Shown here piece after piece: positions 23,248 to 34,816 of a stretch of DNA of 64,000 nucleotides. Under the pieces are notes generated by a model. It had not been told where the DNA came from and made no database searches. It worked only from the letters and a program-made list of their open reading frames with translations. Both the position numbers and the translations under genes were made by a program. The stretch's first letter is position 1. Each line of letters begins with the position of its first letter. The stretch comes from Paralvinella palmiformis (Eukaryota > Annelida > Polychaeta > Terebellida > Alvinellidae), in contig JAODUP010000487.1 in NCBI GenBank assembly GCA_025642065.1, positions 186,001 through 250,000 on the forward strand, given 5' to 3'.

Positions 23248-26200
23248 TGTGTGTGTGTGTGTGTGTACGTCTACAGCCTCGTAATTTCAAAAGTAGTTTC
23301 TCTAGAAGATTAGCGACAGTAATCCTATGATCATCACAGACTAAAAATAGTTTTGGGGTCCAGGAATCTGTTGTAGCTTCGAGACTCGATTACAATAAAT
23401 CAATGAACATTGATTCAGTGTACGTATTCTTACATACTGAATAGAAATTGTGAATAAATAAAATATGCATATATATTTAACCACGACTATATCGCTTGCT
23501 TGGTGTAAGTATACGTCAGTGTTAGTAATTAAAATTTCTTTATTTGTGATGATGATTATCTTATGTCTAAATAAGAAAACCCACTTATAGATTAAAGCCA
23601 AAATAAGAAATGTCCCTGGCTTTTTCTAATTAATCATCGGAGTTTCAAGGGGGATACTAAAATGTGTTTATTTAATGACATTATTAAAAATGACATACTA
23701 AACACTTTGATCGGCATCATCATTACCTGTACACCTGTCGGGTTTCATCCCTCTGGCAGCCGCCCATCTTCCAAAGTGTCCACAGACGTGAGCTCCTAGA
23801 CTATGACCTGTGCAATGCATCAGACCAGCATCACCTCCTCCATTAGTGATCAGATTCATCATGACCTAAACGAAAACAGTAGCATCATTATAGATAGAAA
23901 GATCCTGTGACGAACGCTTTTTGTCGGCAGGCTTCTAAAACGGAAGAGGAGTGAATTTCAATTTGTCAAATCCGATTCAATTAAAGTTCATCGATCCCAC
24001 TTCCAAAACATGCAATTCCAATTCCTATTACAACAATTGAATATCCGGATGATCCAAATGTTACTAAAGATTCACACTTGCTCTATAGATTCATGCAGAA
24101 AAAAACATTCTCCCGAAAGATTTAATCTTAGATTCATATATATTCATCAAATATAATGATTGTTCCATTTCGTCATGATTTATGAAGGAATTTATCAGTT
24201 CCATTTCTGAATCAATCAATACCAATATTAATTTCAATTAAAAAAAAAACACTTCTGTTCCAACATCGGAATTGGAACAGACCATCATTTCCAAACTTGG
24301 AATGAAATTGACGTTTAGGTACGCATATTAATTCAGTACTCATACCTCGGCGGACTCCGCTCCGACGGTACGTGTTGTTGATGCTGATTCTCCGTACTGG
24401 ATAGTCTCGGATCCACCAGGACCACCCCATCCAACCACTACACAGTTGGCGTCGAACTGAAAGGTGAAAGGGAAACGCCACTGAAGGAGGAAACTACGCG
24501 AATCACTTTGCCATTAAACGTTGGAACCGGACGGTTTTTGCGATGCCTGCGCCATCTAACGGAACTCCATTTGCAGAGCTCGCTATAAGCTTTGGCAGTT
24601 GCATGCTAAATCGTTGGTAACTGTTCAGATGCTTTTTGTGAATCGTGAAATTACAAAGAGCACAAATTGATTGACATGTGGACAACTTACAACTCCAAAC
24701 TTGATGAGTTTTCTCCTCAATAAGATGCTGTATTTAATCATTAAATACAGATTTATCACATAATACAGATTGCGTTTTATACAGCGGCTATTTGTAATAT
24801 GGCGCATTTGTCGTTCACATAGTTTAATCTACCCTTCCCATTTAGCTAAATGTTTAGACGAAATTTCGCCAAAACAATAGCCTATAAATTATATATTTGA
24901 TTATTCTCATAAATGTAGTTTAATGATAACTTATTTTTAAGCATCACGTGCAATATTTAGCATCCTAGGGCCAGAGTTAAAACGTAGTAAATGTGTTGAT
25001 TTTATTGTTGAAAAATTATGGAAAACGAAGTATCCATTAATCACCTCACATCTCAAACTACGGTGATAGATAGACCGTCAAACTGAGTAATTTCGCCATC
25101 TTTCGAATAATGTTGATATTGGAAAGATGGCGCTAGTGGTCTTTTCAGCAGTCAAGCAACGTTGAAATATTTAATCAGTATTTTAGCATTCCATCTGTGA
25201 ACTATCAAAGGGGAACGGATGTCTGAAAAAGTTACAATTTTGTACACTTGTGAAAATTATAATAATTATGTTTGGTTCCTAATCACGGGTGGGTCTGAGA
25301 TATACATTCTAAACAACAATCAGAGTTGAGGACAACAGATCTCTGTTGAAATTTCCATATCTTAAATAATGATATATTTATTTAAAAAAATGTTTGATTT
25401 CATATTATTCGTTATCAAATATTTAGAGTTTATTGTCATATAACATCTGTTTTGCAATGGGACGGTCATTATCTCTCAACGTCATCCTTCTCCGGTAATA
25501 AAATATGATTTTCCCCGATAAATAATCTTATCTATTAATTAGAACAACAACATCAACAAGACAATGTTATATTTAACAAATTAGATGTTTCAAGAAAATA
25601 CTCCGCCAAAATGTAAATCAGTCTGGACTTGCGATCCCAGTTCACGGTGTACACTATTGACCTTTCAGGTCAGCGGTGTACACCGCTTCGCTGACCCGCA
25701 AACGGTAGTCGATTTCGGAATTGCGCACTACGCATTGGTCGTATAAATCGTCAATCATGTTCGAACTGCACATACTTGTTGCTTCTCAAGGTTACTTTCA
25801 CAATGTTGCTTTCACAATGTTGCTTTCAGAAGCAAATAATTTCGATCGTTAAATATCTAACAGGGTTTTAAATACGCCTTAATTGGGGTCACACTGTATT
25901 ACTCCTTTGAATAATTCCTTCTAGTAATGGCGCTTAACTAAATAAACGATAAAAACCCAAACGTGAGGCTTTAATGCGACAGGTATTAGGTACTGTATCG
26001 GGTAATCGATGACCAATACTTCTTAATTATAAAACCCCCAAAACGTTTGACGATCACAACTTCAGCAACCGAAAACCGAAAATATAACATATTACACCCC
26101 CCCCTCACTGTTTACCAGTTGTGTCGAGAACAGGGGATTCGTCTTTGTAGACATCTGTCACGTTTTTGTGTGTAGTAATTAGCCTCTGGGCAGAATTAGC

Positions 26201-26937
26201 TAGCCTGTTCACTTACATTAGCCAACAATCTATTCTTTATGTCAGCCATCCAACCAGCGTCGGCATTACTGTTCCAACCGTGGACGACGAACAATGTTTT
26301 CCAGGAAGGGTTAAAGTTCGAACTGCAACGAAAAACGATTGTTAGCGGAGAATCGCAATAGATTAGCAACAGCGTTCATTGTCGGGACCAGTTAGAGTAC
26401 CAGCCGGTCAGCACGTGCACTGGTCTTAAATCTATGTTTATTAACTTCAGTAAGTATATGGCGACAGATGGAATTAACACAACCAGGTTTATTTCATTGT
26501 TGATATTACGTATATTTTGTGTTTTTTCCAGATACCCATTTTTGGTTTGTCTTCCTTATTATGCTTACGGGACGCTGTTTCGATCAAAAACGATTCCCTG
26601 GTCGTTGCCACCACTAGTACTGTACATCGTGTACGATAGCTCAAGATTCGGGTCGCCAGGACATGTGGGCTCGGGGAAGTCGACAAATGCCCCGTCGGAA
26701 TTAAAGTCACCCAATCCAGGGCAAGTGATACCCCTGTAATTGAACGAGGTTAAACACGCAATTAATGTCCATCGTGTAGATAGCGAGTTAGCCAGATAGA
26801 GAGGCATGTGGCTAAATAGACAGATTCGCGTTTAGTAATAACATCTAACCACGTAAAGGTAAAAAGCGTTTAGGTACTCACAACGCCTCGGGCACGATGA
26901 GCGACACAATTAGGACACTCCCTAAAACCTGAACCAT
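21051..26937 (-). CDS. Secreted pancreatic-lipase-family hydrolase, complete seven-exon gene
   Basis: Exons in transcript order are 26937-26882, 26733-26569, 26322-26217, 24456-24346, 23865-23727, 22151-21850 and 21170-21051. They total 999 bp, 332 residues plus stop, with every junction phase matched. Residues 1-19 are a signal peptide (MVQVLGSVLIVSLIVPEA...). The family signatures follow: LSYTMYST, the oxyanion-loop HGW at 88-90, GHSLGAH with nucleophile Ser168, MDPAGPLF with Asp195, and CSH with His264. A C-terminal Cys cluster (SCSPCGHDCGQMGYGA) and a final PYC follow. The lid cysteines, Cys257 and Cys262, are only four residues apart, so the lid is almost absent. There is no PLAT domain. 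The usual VDW strand reads VVGWGGPGG. Short-lid, PLAT-less members are typically phospholipase A1-like or act on galactolipids; the substrate here is inferred only. Expected to be extracellular, perhaps digestive. Confidence 0.9.
21850..22151 (-). CDS. Lipase exon 6, catalytic Asp and His
   Basis: The acceptor is TCTTATTTAG. Catalytic Asp195 is in GMDPAGPLF and His264 in SCSHS; FVDIIN and NYFPNDGHDQPGC are family motifs. The frame stays open past the donor CCG|GTAACT to a stop at 21643. Splicing there restores the family C-terminus, so the longer read-through is probably intronic. Confidence 0.88.
22197..22398 (+). mobile_element. SINE family B (GCGCTATAT end), 3' part
   Basis: It shares GAACCTGACAGGACGTGATG, GAGTTGATGTGGGTGTTGG, GAGTCAGGGATAATAAT and CTGGCGCTATATTAATAT with the minus-strand copies at 32.4, 44.7 and 57.2 kb. 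It lies in the lipase intron just upstream of exon 6, in the opposite orientation to the gene. Confidence 0.75.
23050..23270. repeat. Complex CTGT/CTAT, CT, TA, GT microsatellite
   Basis: A chain of tetranucleotide CTGT/CTAT repeats passes into CT, then TA, then GT runs. It is in the lipase intron between exons 5 and 6. Confidence 0.93.
23727..23865 (-). CDS. Lipase exon 5, nucleophile elbow
   Basis: The acceptor is TTTTCGTTTAG and the donor GTAATG. The exon carries GHSLGAHVCGHFGR with the catalytic Ser168, and ends in phase 1 after PDRCT. Confidence 0.93.
24346..24456 (-). CDS. Lipase exon 4
   Basis: The acceptor is TTTCACCTTTCAG and the donor GTATGA. The 37 codons, phase 0 to 0, include ANCVVVGWGGPGG, the strand that is VVDW in most relatives; Gly replaces Asp. 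Confidence 0.9.
26217..26322 (-). CDS. Lipase exon 3, oxyanion loop
   Basis: The acceptor is TCGTTGCAG and the donor GTAAGT. The exon encodes SWKTLFVVHGWNSN, the conserved HGW oxyanion loop, and ends in phase 0. Confidence 0.92.
26569..26733 (-). CDS. Lipase exon 2
   Basis: The acceptor is CAATTACAG and the donor GTAAGC. The exon encodes the N-terminal Cys-containing segment and the family motif LSYTMYST followed by GIVFDRNSV. Confidence 0.9.
26882..26937 (-). CDS. Lipase exon 1, signal peptide
   Basis: ATG at 26937-26935 opens 18 codons of hydrophobic signal sequence and ends in phase 2 at the donor GTGAGT. It joins the phase-2 acceptor at 26733 to give ...PEALGITCPGLGDF. It is only 56 bp, so it was found by following phase and motif. 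Confidence 0.8.
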
Positions 26938-28239
26938 GTCTCATCAAATATTAGTAACAACATCGGCAAATCTGAGCGCATTTCGTAATATATATCTAAC
27001 GATATATTGACCGACCTTCGAAAATCAAAAACGAAAAAAATATATATAAAAAAACACATCTGGCTTCCGACGATTATCTTCCAATGTTTAATGATATGAA
27101 TGATAACATATTGCGATAAATGCGAAATAATCAACTGAAACGCGATAAGTTTTTTTTTCTTTCTTCTTCGAACAGACTATGAGGAGGTGAGAATGTGGAC
27201 ATCTTGATGTGGCATATATATAGATACAGAGACTGGGGAGCTTTCAACTTAGCGACCTGCAGCTTGCTCACATATATCCGTATCGATGTATATGTATATA
27301 TATATATAAATATATTGATAACTGTTATGTCGTTTTTAAAGTAATTTAATTTTATATAATGCCAACTTGGGGATTTGATAAAAGTTAGCATTATAAAGTG
27401 ATGGCATTATATGGGGGTGGTTAATGGGGAAATAATCCCCCAAAATAAGGGGGGATGGTGTATTCCGCCACAACATTTAAATGCATGTTGTTGTCCTTAT
27501 ATTTATCACTGTGTCATCAAAATTGTGTTTAGATTCACTTACATATTATAATATTCAATTAAGTTGGTTTATTTACCTCAAATATGTTTAATTTAAGCAT
27601 CTATTGTATCAGAAAAGGTGTTAGCATGGTAAAAATCCATTGTGCGGCGATACCAGATGTATTCATTTATGTAACAGTTATCAATATATCATGATAATTA
27701 CAATTATATACACGCGATACAAATTCACAATCATGACAAAAAGTTCTTGATGCTTTGATGGTTTGCATTTTTGCGACGACACGTGTACAGCTCATTCAAT
27801 GTTTGTTAAGCTCGTGAGGACATCCTCTGTCATGATATACACGTACATATACACATATACACGTGATATACACGTATAATGACTAAATTACCTGTAGAAC
27901 AACGGAAAATAGGATGAAGTATTATGTTTGTGTTTGCAGTTATTGAGATTGATAAACCCACGCGTAAAATGCCTTTGTTTTGGCGATATATGGGGGGGGG
28001 AATTGTTGCTTTGGGGACTAAAATGATGTGGCGGTATCCGAGGGAGTGGGGGGGGGTAGTTTATGGGGGGAATTGGCATGATAGGAAATCCGTTATGAAA
28101 AAAATGTTGGCGATAGGCGAAGTTGGCAATATATAGGGGGTGGCAATAAGTGAGGGAGCACTGTATATTGATGTAATGAATATCACTATCACTACGGAAT
28201 TTTTAAATAGCAAATTCCATCTTTCATCTTCTCCGACAC

Positions 28240-28469
28240 AATACTGTAAATCGGCAACTGATGACGACGTATTAAGTTGGCGAGTTTCGTAACCTGGACA
28301 AGATGGCGGCGTTTTAATTTGGCGAATTCTTGGTTCGACAATACTTATGTGTTATGTGTTATACTGTAAAACGGAAAATCTTGGCGTCTTTCTAAATTGG
28401 CGATTTTCTGCCATTCGCCAAATTCGCCAACTTAATACGACCGTCAACATTTACCGATCTACAGTATTA
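28240..28469. mobile_element. MITE-like element with terminal inverted repeats
   Basis: The ends are ATACTGTAAATCGG ... CGTATTAAGTTGGCGA and its near reverse complement CGCCAACTTAATACGACCGT ... CCGATCTACAGTATT, about 40 bp each. The TACTGTA tips look like Tc1/mariner-type nonautonomous elements. There is no ORF. Confidence 0.6.
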
Positions 28470-29106
28470 GTTCAGTCAGATTCGGAATTTTGGAAATTTT
28501 ACGTTTTTCTTCGACGAAATCAACATTTATAGACGGTAATATAGATATCAATATCTAGAGATGTAAATTTACAAAATAAAGTTTAAATATCAACGCCAGC
28601 TTTAAATAATAATAATATAATAATTAAAATTTGACGATGAACCAAAAACATCGGAAGATGTAAAATAATCCAAACGTTTGTGTGTGTGTGTGTGTGTGTG
28701 ATTTCAATTTTGATTAAATTAATTATGACTGTCGCCAAAACAGTAACGCCTTTGTCAATCACTATTTCAGTTTTGGATTTGATCCATTTATCAAAGTACC
28801 TACACTAATCACTGTTACAACCTAAAACAATAAAATTGATACCTGCAATTATACACGTACACGTAGATTAATCAAGATGAAATATTCTAATAAATGTCAT
28901 AAATAATTGCCAAAAGGATTACTATAACACGAAACTCCTGGAATATAAAAGTGACTCGAAACAAGAATTAAAAGATACTAAATGAGATAATCTATAATTG
29001 AAGAAGATCATGAGTAAAATAGTTATTAATAGATGTTGTTAAACATTGTTGACAAGTATTAAATTTGTAACCTATTCAATGATTTCTTTCTAAACATTGG
29101 AAAAGG

Positions 29107-29262
29107 TGCCTCCATGGCCTAGCTGGTAGCGCAGTTTGTCACAGATCTATAACACCTGGGTCATGCAATGTCAGAAGGGTGTTTCGTGTTTCACCTCGCC
29201 TCAACACCTCTGGGGTCGCTCGGCCCATTTAGCCTACTTTGTGCACAAAAGGGCCGTTAAAA
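29107..29262 (+). mobile_element. tRNA-derived SINE, family A variant
   Basis: Head ATGGCCTAGCTGGTAGCGC, a shortened B-box region, body GGGGTCGCTCGGCCCATTTA, and end GGGCCGTTAAAAAG. Confidence 0.75.
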
Positions 29263-30266
29263 AGTAAAATTTATATTTTCTAAATATTGGACCAAGACAA
29301 GAAAATATCCTAATAAAGACGAACGCAACATCCGGAGACAAAAGACATCCTGTGGATTTCTGATGTAGGATTATCCCGTTGTGCTTCTCTCCATTAATCA
29401 AGATAAGATATTAAATCTCCCCTTCTTTGGCATATCTATTGGTAAACCTTGCTTACTAACTCACTGCATAATAAAAAGCATTAAAAATAATTTTGCATTA
29501 AATATTTTAAAGAGTCATGTTTTCAAATGATGCAAAAATTAATAAAAGTATACTACTATACAACGGTTGAGATGAGAAACGAGTCTTTAATTATAACCCC
29601 GTTTCTGTATTTATTATTCCCAATTCTTCTATAAAACTAAGCTTCAATTCAATATAGTTCATGCCAAGTTAATATAACACATACAAAACGAGACAAAACT
29701 TTAAACAAACACGGTATAGTTTCAAATCACTTGATTTCATTAGCTTAAATGTAACTAACGGAGACACTTTTGTTAACCAAATGACAACAACGGGTGCTCT
29801 ATTGACACAAAAAGGCATTTGATACAATAGATCACAACATTTTAAATTAAATTCTATCTGATTACGGATTTCGCGATGTAGGTTTATATTCACGGCTATA
29901 TTAGCATTACAGTTTTGGAAAGTTACTAATGGCGTAAAATTATATGAGGTATGTTGATGTAACCATTGTTTAGAATTTAGCAATTGAATGTGTGTTATCA
30001 CTGAATTGTGATTATAATCGTTAAACTGATTGATTTGTAGCAACAGCCATAGATGTCATACAGGTGATTGTTGTTCTGGATTTAGGCAACAATAATTACT
30101 ATAATATTCATTGATGCAAGGACAAATATGTGTTTCTTGGACATCACGAGAAAAATGAGTTGGTAACCTCAAATTGAATAACAGATAAATGCACAAGTAG
30201 ATTTGTAAAAGGTATGTAGTGAGGTAATAATATCTAAATATGAATGTAGTCATAAAATAATTAGTG

Positions 30267-30272
<6 letters not shown>

Positions 30273-30350
<78 letters not shown>
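30273..30350. repeat. TA microsatellite, 78 bp
   Basis: An uninterrupted TA run in the intergenic region between the lipase and WD40 genes. Confidence 0.95.
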
Positions 30351-30352
<2 letters not shown>

Positions 30353-31236
30353 AACACACAACATGTAGGCACGCACCAAAACAGTGTCCTTAAGTAAATG
30401 TTTAAGAATCTCAAACTTATAAGCCGGAACAGTAATTTTGTGACACAAATCTGCAAAATACAGGCATCCCACATTGAGATCACTGTGATGTACAATCGAT
30501 AATTAACGATAAGATATTTTTATATAGTGTGTATGTTAACTAATTTATTTATCTACTGTGTAACATATAAAGATATGTATGTGGGCTTAGAAATGGGTCA
30601 TACAGATAGATAAAACCGGTGTCATAATTATTAAATATTCAGTAATCCATGGATATATTGGTGAATACTCATACCCGAATACCTTACGCCGTATTTGCCC
30701 CTTGCGCGACAGGTGCGTGAATGTGCTCTTGGGCATTAACAAAACTGAACACGTCCCAAAATCTCGAATTCCACACAAGAGGAAGGATTTTTTTTTAAAG
30801 AATGAAAAAGTAAGAATTTTCCAAATAAACAACAACCAGAATGTCTACAAAGTCTTGTCCAAATCGTTCTGGATATTACAGCACAGATGGTGATTAGATT
30901 ATCTTAATATAAACAAGAACCACGGTTCGATAGAATGGCATTGATTAACGGACCCTCGTCCAATCCAGAGTAAAATCCTGTTCGATCTTTACAAGACAAT
31001 CAGTGAAAAGGCCACCATCGTATGTCGCATATTTCAGTGAGTTGTATCGGATTTGCAGATTTGTTTAAGATCCCGGCATTTCTAGACATTGGTAGTTCCC
31101 CGAAGAAGAGTTATGTCATATCAGTAACCGCCATCATTTACGTTAGAGATGTTGATATTTTAATCTCCGTTTGTTCTTTGGCAGGTCATCTTATTTTCTT
31201 TGCCTGGTCTTATAACAACTCATATATATTTTTAAA

Positions 31237-31283
<47 letters not shown>

Positions 31284-31491
31284 CCAGTTTCATATGTCTA
31301 TATATATCCAGATTGAGGCCATATGTCACCTGCCCAATGAAATGGGGAGTAAAAAAATAGCCCAAAAGACAGTTAACTGTAACAGTTGATAAGTTATCTG
31401 TATGATGGGCTGGTGTTGGTGTTACTCTTTGCATTGGACTGGCAGATTTAACCAACTGATTAATCGGATACACCCCCCCCCCCCTCCTTAC

Positions 31492-31811
31492 CAGGGCCAC
31501 CTTAACAGCATTATTGGTCCCCGGGCAAAGTAGTGCACCGGGGCCCCTACCTACACAACCACCCACGGGAATAAAAATTGTAAATGCTCTAGATCCGTAC
31601 ACATACACGCACGTCAGGTTGACCTTGATATTACATCAGTTCCGAATGCCAATGTCCACTTGTAATTTAATAACAAATATTTATAGTTTAGTATAGCAGA
31701 GTAGTTATTTATTGACAGCAAGTCTCAACATACATAGATTAACATGGGGCCCCTATGCTCGTGAAGCCCCCGGGCAAGTGCCCAGCGTGCCCATGCGTTG
31801 AGACGGCCCTG
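31492..31811. mobile_element. MITE-like element with CAGGGCC ends
   Basis: It begins CAGGGCCACCTTAACAGCAT and GCCCCGGGCAA-type sequence follows. It ends TTGAGACGGCCCTG, so both tips are CAGGGCC in inverted orientation, with inverted GC-rich subterminal blocks containing CCCGGGCAA. No ORF. Confidence 0.55.
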
Positions 31812-32159
31812 CCCCTTACACCCTAACACATATATCGAAGCAGCGTTTGAACCAAAGATAAACATATTTTGTGACTGGTCAAACATCAAAGGCTACCATC
31901 TTGTGACCATTTTGACGTACAATGTTCTAACGGTCTATTAATATCATTATCATCTGGTGATACGTAAAACAATCCGTTTGAGACGGAATTCAGGGAAAGA
32001 ATACTACCCTTTTAAGGATGTAGATCTGAAGAACATACCAGCACCTTTCTTCGCATTATGTCTTAAATCATGACTAGTTCCAATACTGATCACATTGATG
32101 GAATAACTGACATATAGTCCTGCTGCTGCTGCTGCTGATGGTGAATCGTCATAATGAAG

Positions 32160-32290
32160 CGATGATGATTGATGTTTTACGGCCACTTTTGTGCACATGG
32201 TAGGCTAAATGGGCCGAGCGACGTTCGAAGGGTTGATGAAGCGAAGTCAAAGATGAAACACCCTTCAGATATGACCACGCTCGTCATAAT
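32160..32290 (-). mobile_element. SINE family A, 5'-truncated
   Basis: On the plus strand it runs from GATTGATGTTTTACGGCCAC to TTCAGATATGACCACGCTCG; the tRNA-like head is absent. Confidence 0.75.
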
Positions 32291-32399
32291 GAAGTGAAAT
32301 ATGGCTGCCGACAGTCTTAAACCTCGAAGCCGACATTAATTTAACCTTTCCTACGACATTAGACGTTCTCTTTCAATTTGTAACTGTATTTAGATATAA

Positions 32400-32740
32400 T
32401 ATATATATATTAATATAATATACTAATACATGTTTATATAGCGCCAGAACCAGGTAACTCTGTTCTGAGGGGCTGTACGGTATTATTATCCCTGACTCGG
32501 ACCTGTTTCCACCCAACACACATCTCAACTCCCAAGGGAGCACACAACGCATGTTGCCATTATAGGCGAAAACCGTTACTCAAACACATAGCCATCACGT
32601 CCCGTTAGGTACTCATTTTTATGGATGAGTGAACCAGTCGCCACATGACAACATTGCAGCTCCCGGATATTCGAACCCGCGGCCCTTCGGCTCGGCCACG
32701 AGTCCTACGCTCTAACTAACTGCGCTATCACGGCTCGACG
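32400..32740 (-). mobile_element. tRNA-derived SINE family B, full length
   Basis: On the minus strand the head GATAGCGCAGTTAGTTAGAG and B-box GGGTTCGAATATCC are followed by a body with CTTGGGAGTTGAGATGTGTG and GAGTCAGGGATAATAATACC, ending GGCGCTATATAAACATG. This is the most complete copy in the window. Confidence 0.82.
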
Positions 32741-32839
32741 CCAGCAACACCATGTCAGCGTTCTCTTCGCTGCTCACTTACAGTAGATTAATAGTTCGTC
32801 ATCCATCTCCCGATATCGACCGGGCAACGTTCATGGCAG

Positions 32840-33115
32840 CAACCACCTAGTGGGTAATAGCTTGGCACGTTCTTACTCAGGGTCATGCTGTGCGGGAGGT
32901 CGGAGGTTCGAATCCCGACTGTCGTAGGAGTAGTTTCTCATACAACCAGGCAACTGGCGAGGTTTTCTCCGCCGAATATGTCATATATTGTAAATTCTAA
33001 ATTGGTTTAGAATTAAATCCTAGAGGTAAAGCAGTAAATAACAGATCATATGCGTCTCCCTCCTTCGAGGAAGCTAGGCCACTTAAAATAACTGCCATTT
33101 CAACGATTATTACCA
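32840..33115 (+). mobile_element. tRNA-derived SINE family C
   Basis: GGAGGTTCGAATCCCGAC (B-box), then GAGGTTTTCTCCGCCGAATA, GGTTTAGAATTAAATCC, CATATGCGTCTCCCTCCTTC and a TTA-repeat tail. It sits close downstream of an oppositely oriented family B SINE. Confidence 0.75.
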
Positions 33116-33486
33116 TTATTATTATTATTATTCCTCTTGTGATCGTTGCCTTAAAGGGCAGACATGTCTTCCTCCTTCTTTGGTCATAGATTACTTAATG
33201 TCGTTTTGTATCCGGTTAAGAACCGACTAATATGTGACTCCTGGAAATCGTTGTACTGCAAATGTTCTTCTAGAAGATCATCGGCGACTTTTTCTTCCAA
33301 AATCATCGATACGCGTGTGATTACGGATCGCGATAAGGCAGTCCGGAGCATCGCTGGATCCGGGTTTGACCCGTTTTAGAAGACGACCCAAACGTGCACA
33401 TTAAAAGAGCTCTGGATGATAGCTGATCCGGATCGAGGCATTAAAGATGTTAGTTACTGGTAGAAGTATCTCACCATTACTGTACG

Positions 33487-33648
33487 GGCGCTTCCATGGC
33501 CTAACTGGTAGCGCGGTTGGCCACAGATCTATTGCACCTGATCTATGTCAGAAGGGTATTTCTTCTTTCACTTCACCTCATTCACCTTTGGAGGTCGCTC
33601 GGCCCATTTAGACTACCTTGTGCACAAAAGTGGCCGTAAAACAGCAAC
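33487..33648 (+). mobile_element. tRNA-derived SINE, family A variant
   Basis: Head ATGGCCTAACTGGTAGCGC, an internal deletion around the B-box, and end GTGGCCGTAAAACAGCAAC. Confidence 0.78.
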
Positions 33649-34007
33649 ATTTTATTAACATTTCATCATCACTGTACCTCTTTAGAAGAAGCTGCAACTT
33701 GACGATATGCGACCACAGATGAGACAAATACTGCATGATCACTCAACCAACCGACCACACTCATCCACCCATACCTGTGTGTTATCAAGCATTCAATCAC
33801 ATTTTGAAGCCTTCATTTATTCACTCATCCAATTACTAACATTATCATATTTCTCCGTTGATGAGGACAGTATACGTCCTTCAGTTAGGTCTGAACCAGC
33901 TGCCTCTATCTGATGGCATAGGTCCTCGATGAAGAAGGGTTTCGACTTTTATTAAATGTTGTTCTAGATTGAAATAAGCAACGCATGCAACTTTTACCTT
34001 ATACCAT

Positions 34008-34175
34008 GATGATGATTTACGGCAACTTTTCGGCACATGGTAGGCTAAATGGGCCGAGCGACCTCCAGAGGTAATGAAGTGAAGTCAAAGATGAAACACC
34101 CTTCAGATATGCCCACACCGAGATTCTAGTGATCAGTATTCCGACACATTACGAATTAAACCACGGAGACACCCG
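34008..34175 (-). mobile_element. tRNA-derived SINE, family A
   Basis: The plus strand starts GATGATTTACGGCAAC and includes CATGGTAGGCTAAATGGGCC. The head is degraded, with the B-box partly deleted. Confidence 0.75.
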
Positions 34176-34667
34176 TAACATTATTCCATCAACTATGACC
34201 TAGTTACCACCATACAATGTAATCAGTGGTCACAAAATATAAGAAAATCCCTGTTTATTGTTTATTTTTATGTAAGTTACTTTCAGATTTTATTCGCTGA
34301 TATATAGAACAAATTGTTTAAGTCGAGTTTTAAAAAGAAATCTAAATCTGCTGGTAAGCAATAAAACACACGTCCTGTTATATATTAAATGATATTTATT
34401 CACCATTCTGTATTATTTCAGTTACATGTTATTCTACACATACACAACAAACAAACAAAAATACATAGATCAGTTAATTAATCAGCATATAGTAATACAT
34501 TTGTTTCTACACAAATACACACAACAACAGATACATATATAAATATATATATTATATACCAACAAAGGCTTTCAAAATGCACATTTCAATATAGTAATAA
34601 TAATAATATTAATAATAACATTGATTTAATAAAATATTCTTACTAACGGGTGTTATATATTTGTTAT

Positions 34668-34783
34668 AGCTAATCTGTATAATCAGGTAATATGTATATT
34701 ACCTGAAATGTTAAGGTAATCTGTATTAAATATTACCTGAACATTTCAGGTAATATACAGATTACCTGATTATACATATTAAC

Positions 34784-34785
<2 letters not shown>
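34668..34785. mobile_element. Foldback MITE, copy 1
   Basis: Arms of about 44 bp (CTAATCTGTATAATCAGGTA ... ACCTGAAATGTT and its reverse complement) enclose a short loop of about 28 bp. Each arm also contains the nested palindrome AGGTAATATGTATATTACCT. A second copy lies at 63052-63192. Confidence 0.7.

Positions 34786-34816
<31 letters not shown>

Noticed and set aside
29669..30043. A 124-codon minus-strand ORF between genes
   Set aside because: Low-complexity AT-driven composition with no motif, promoter or splice context.
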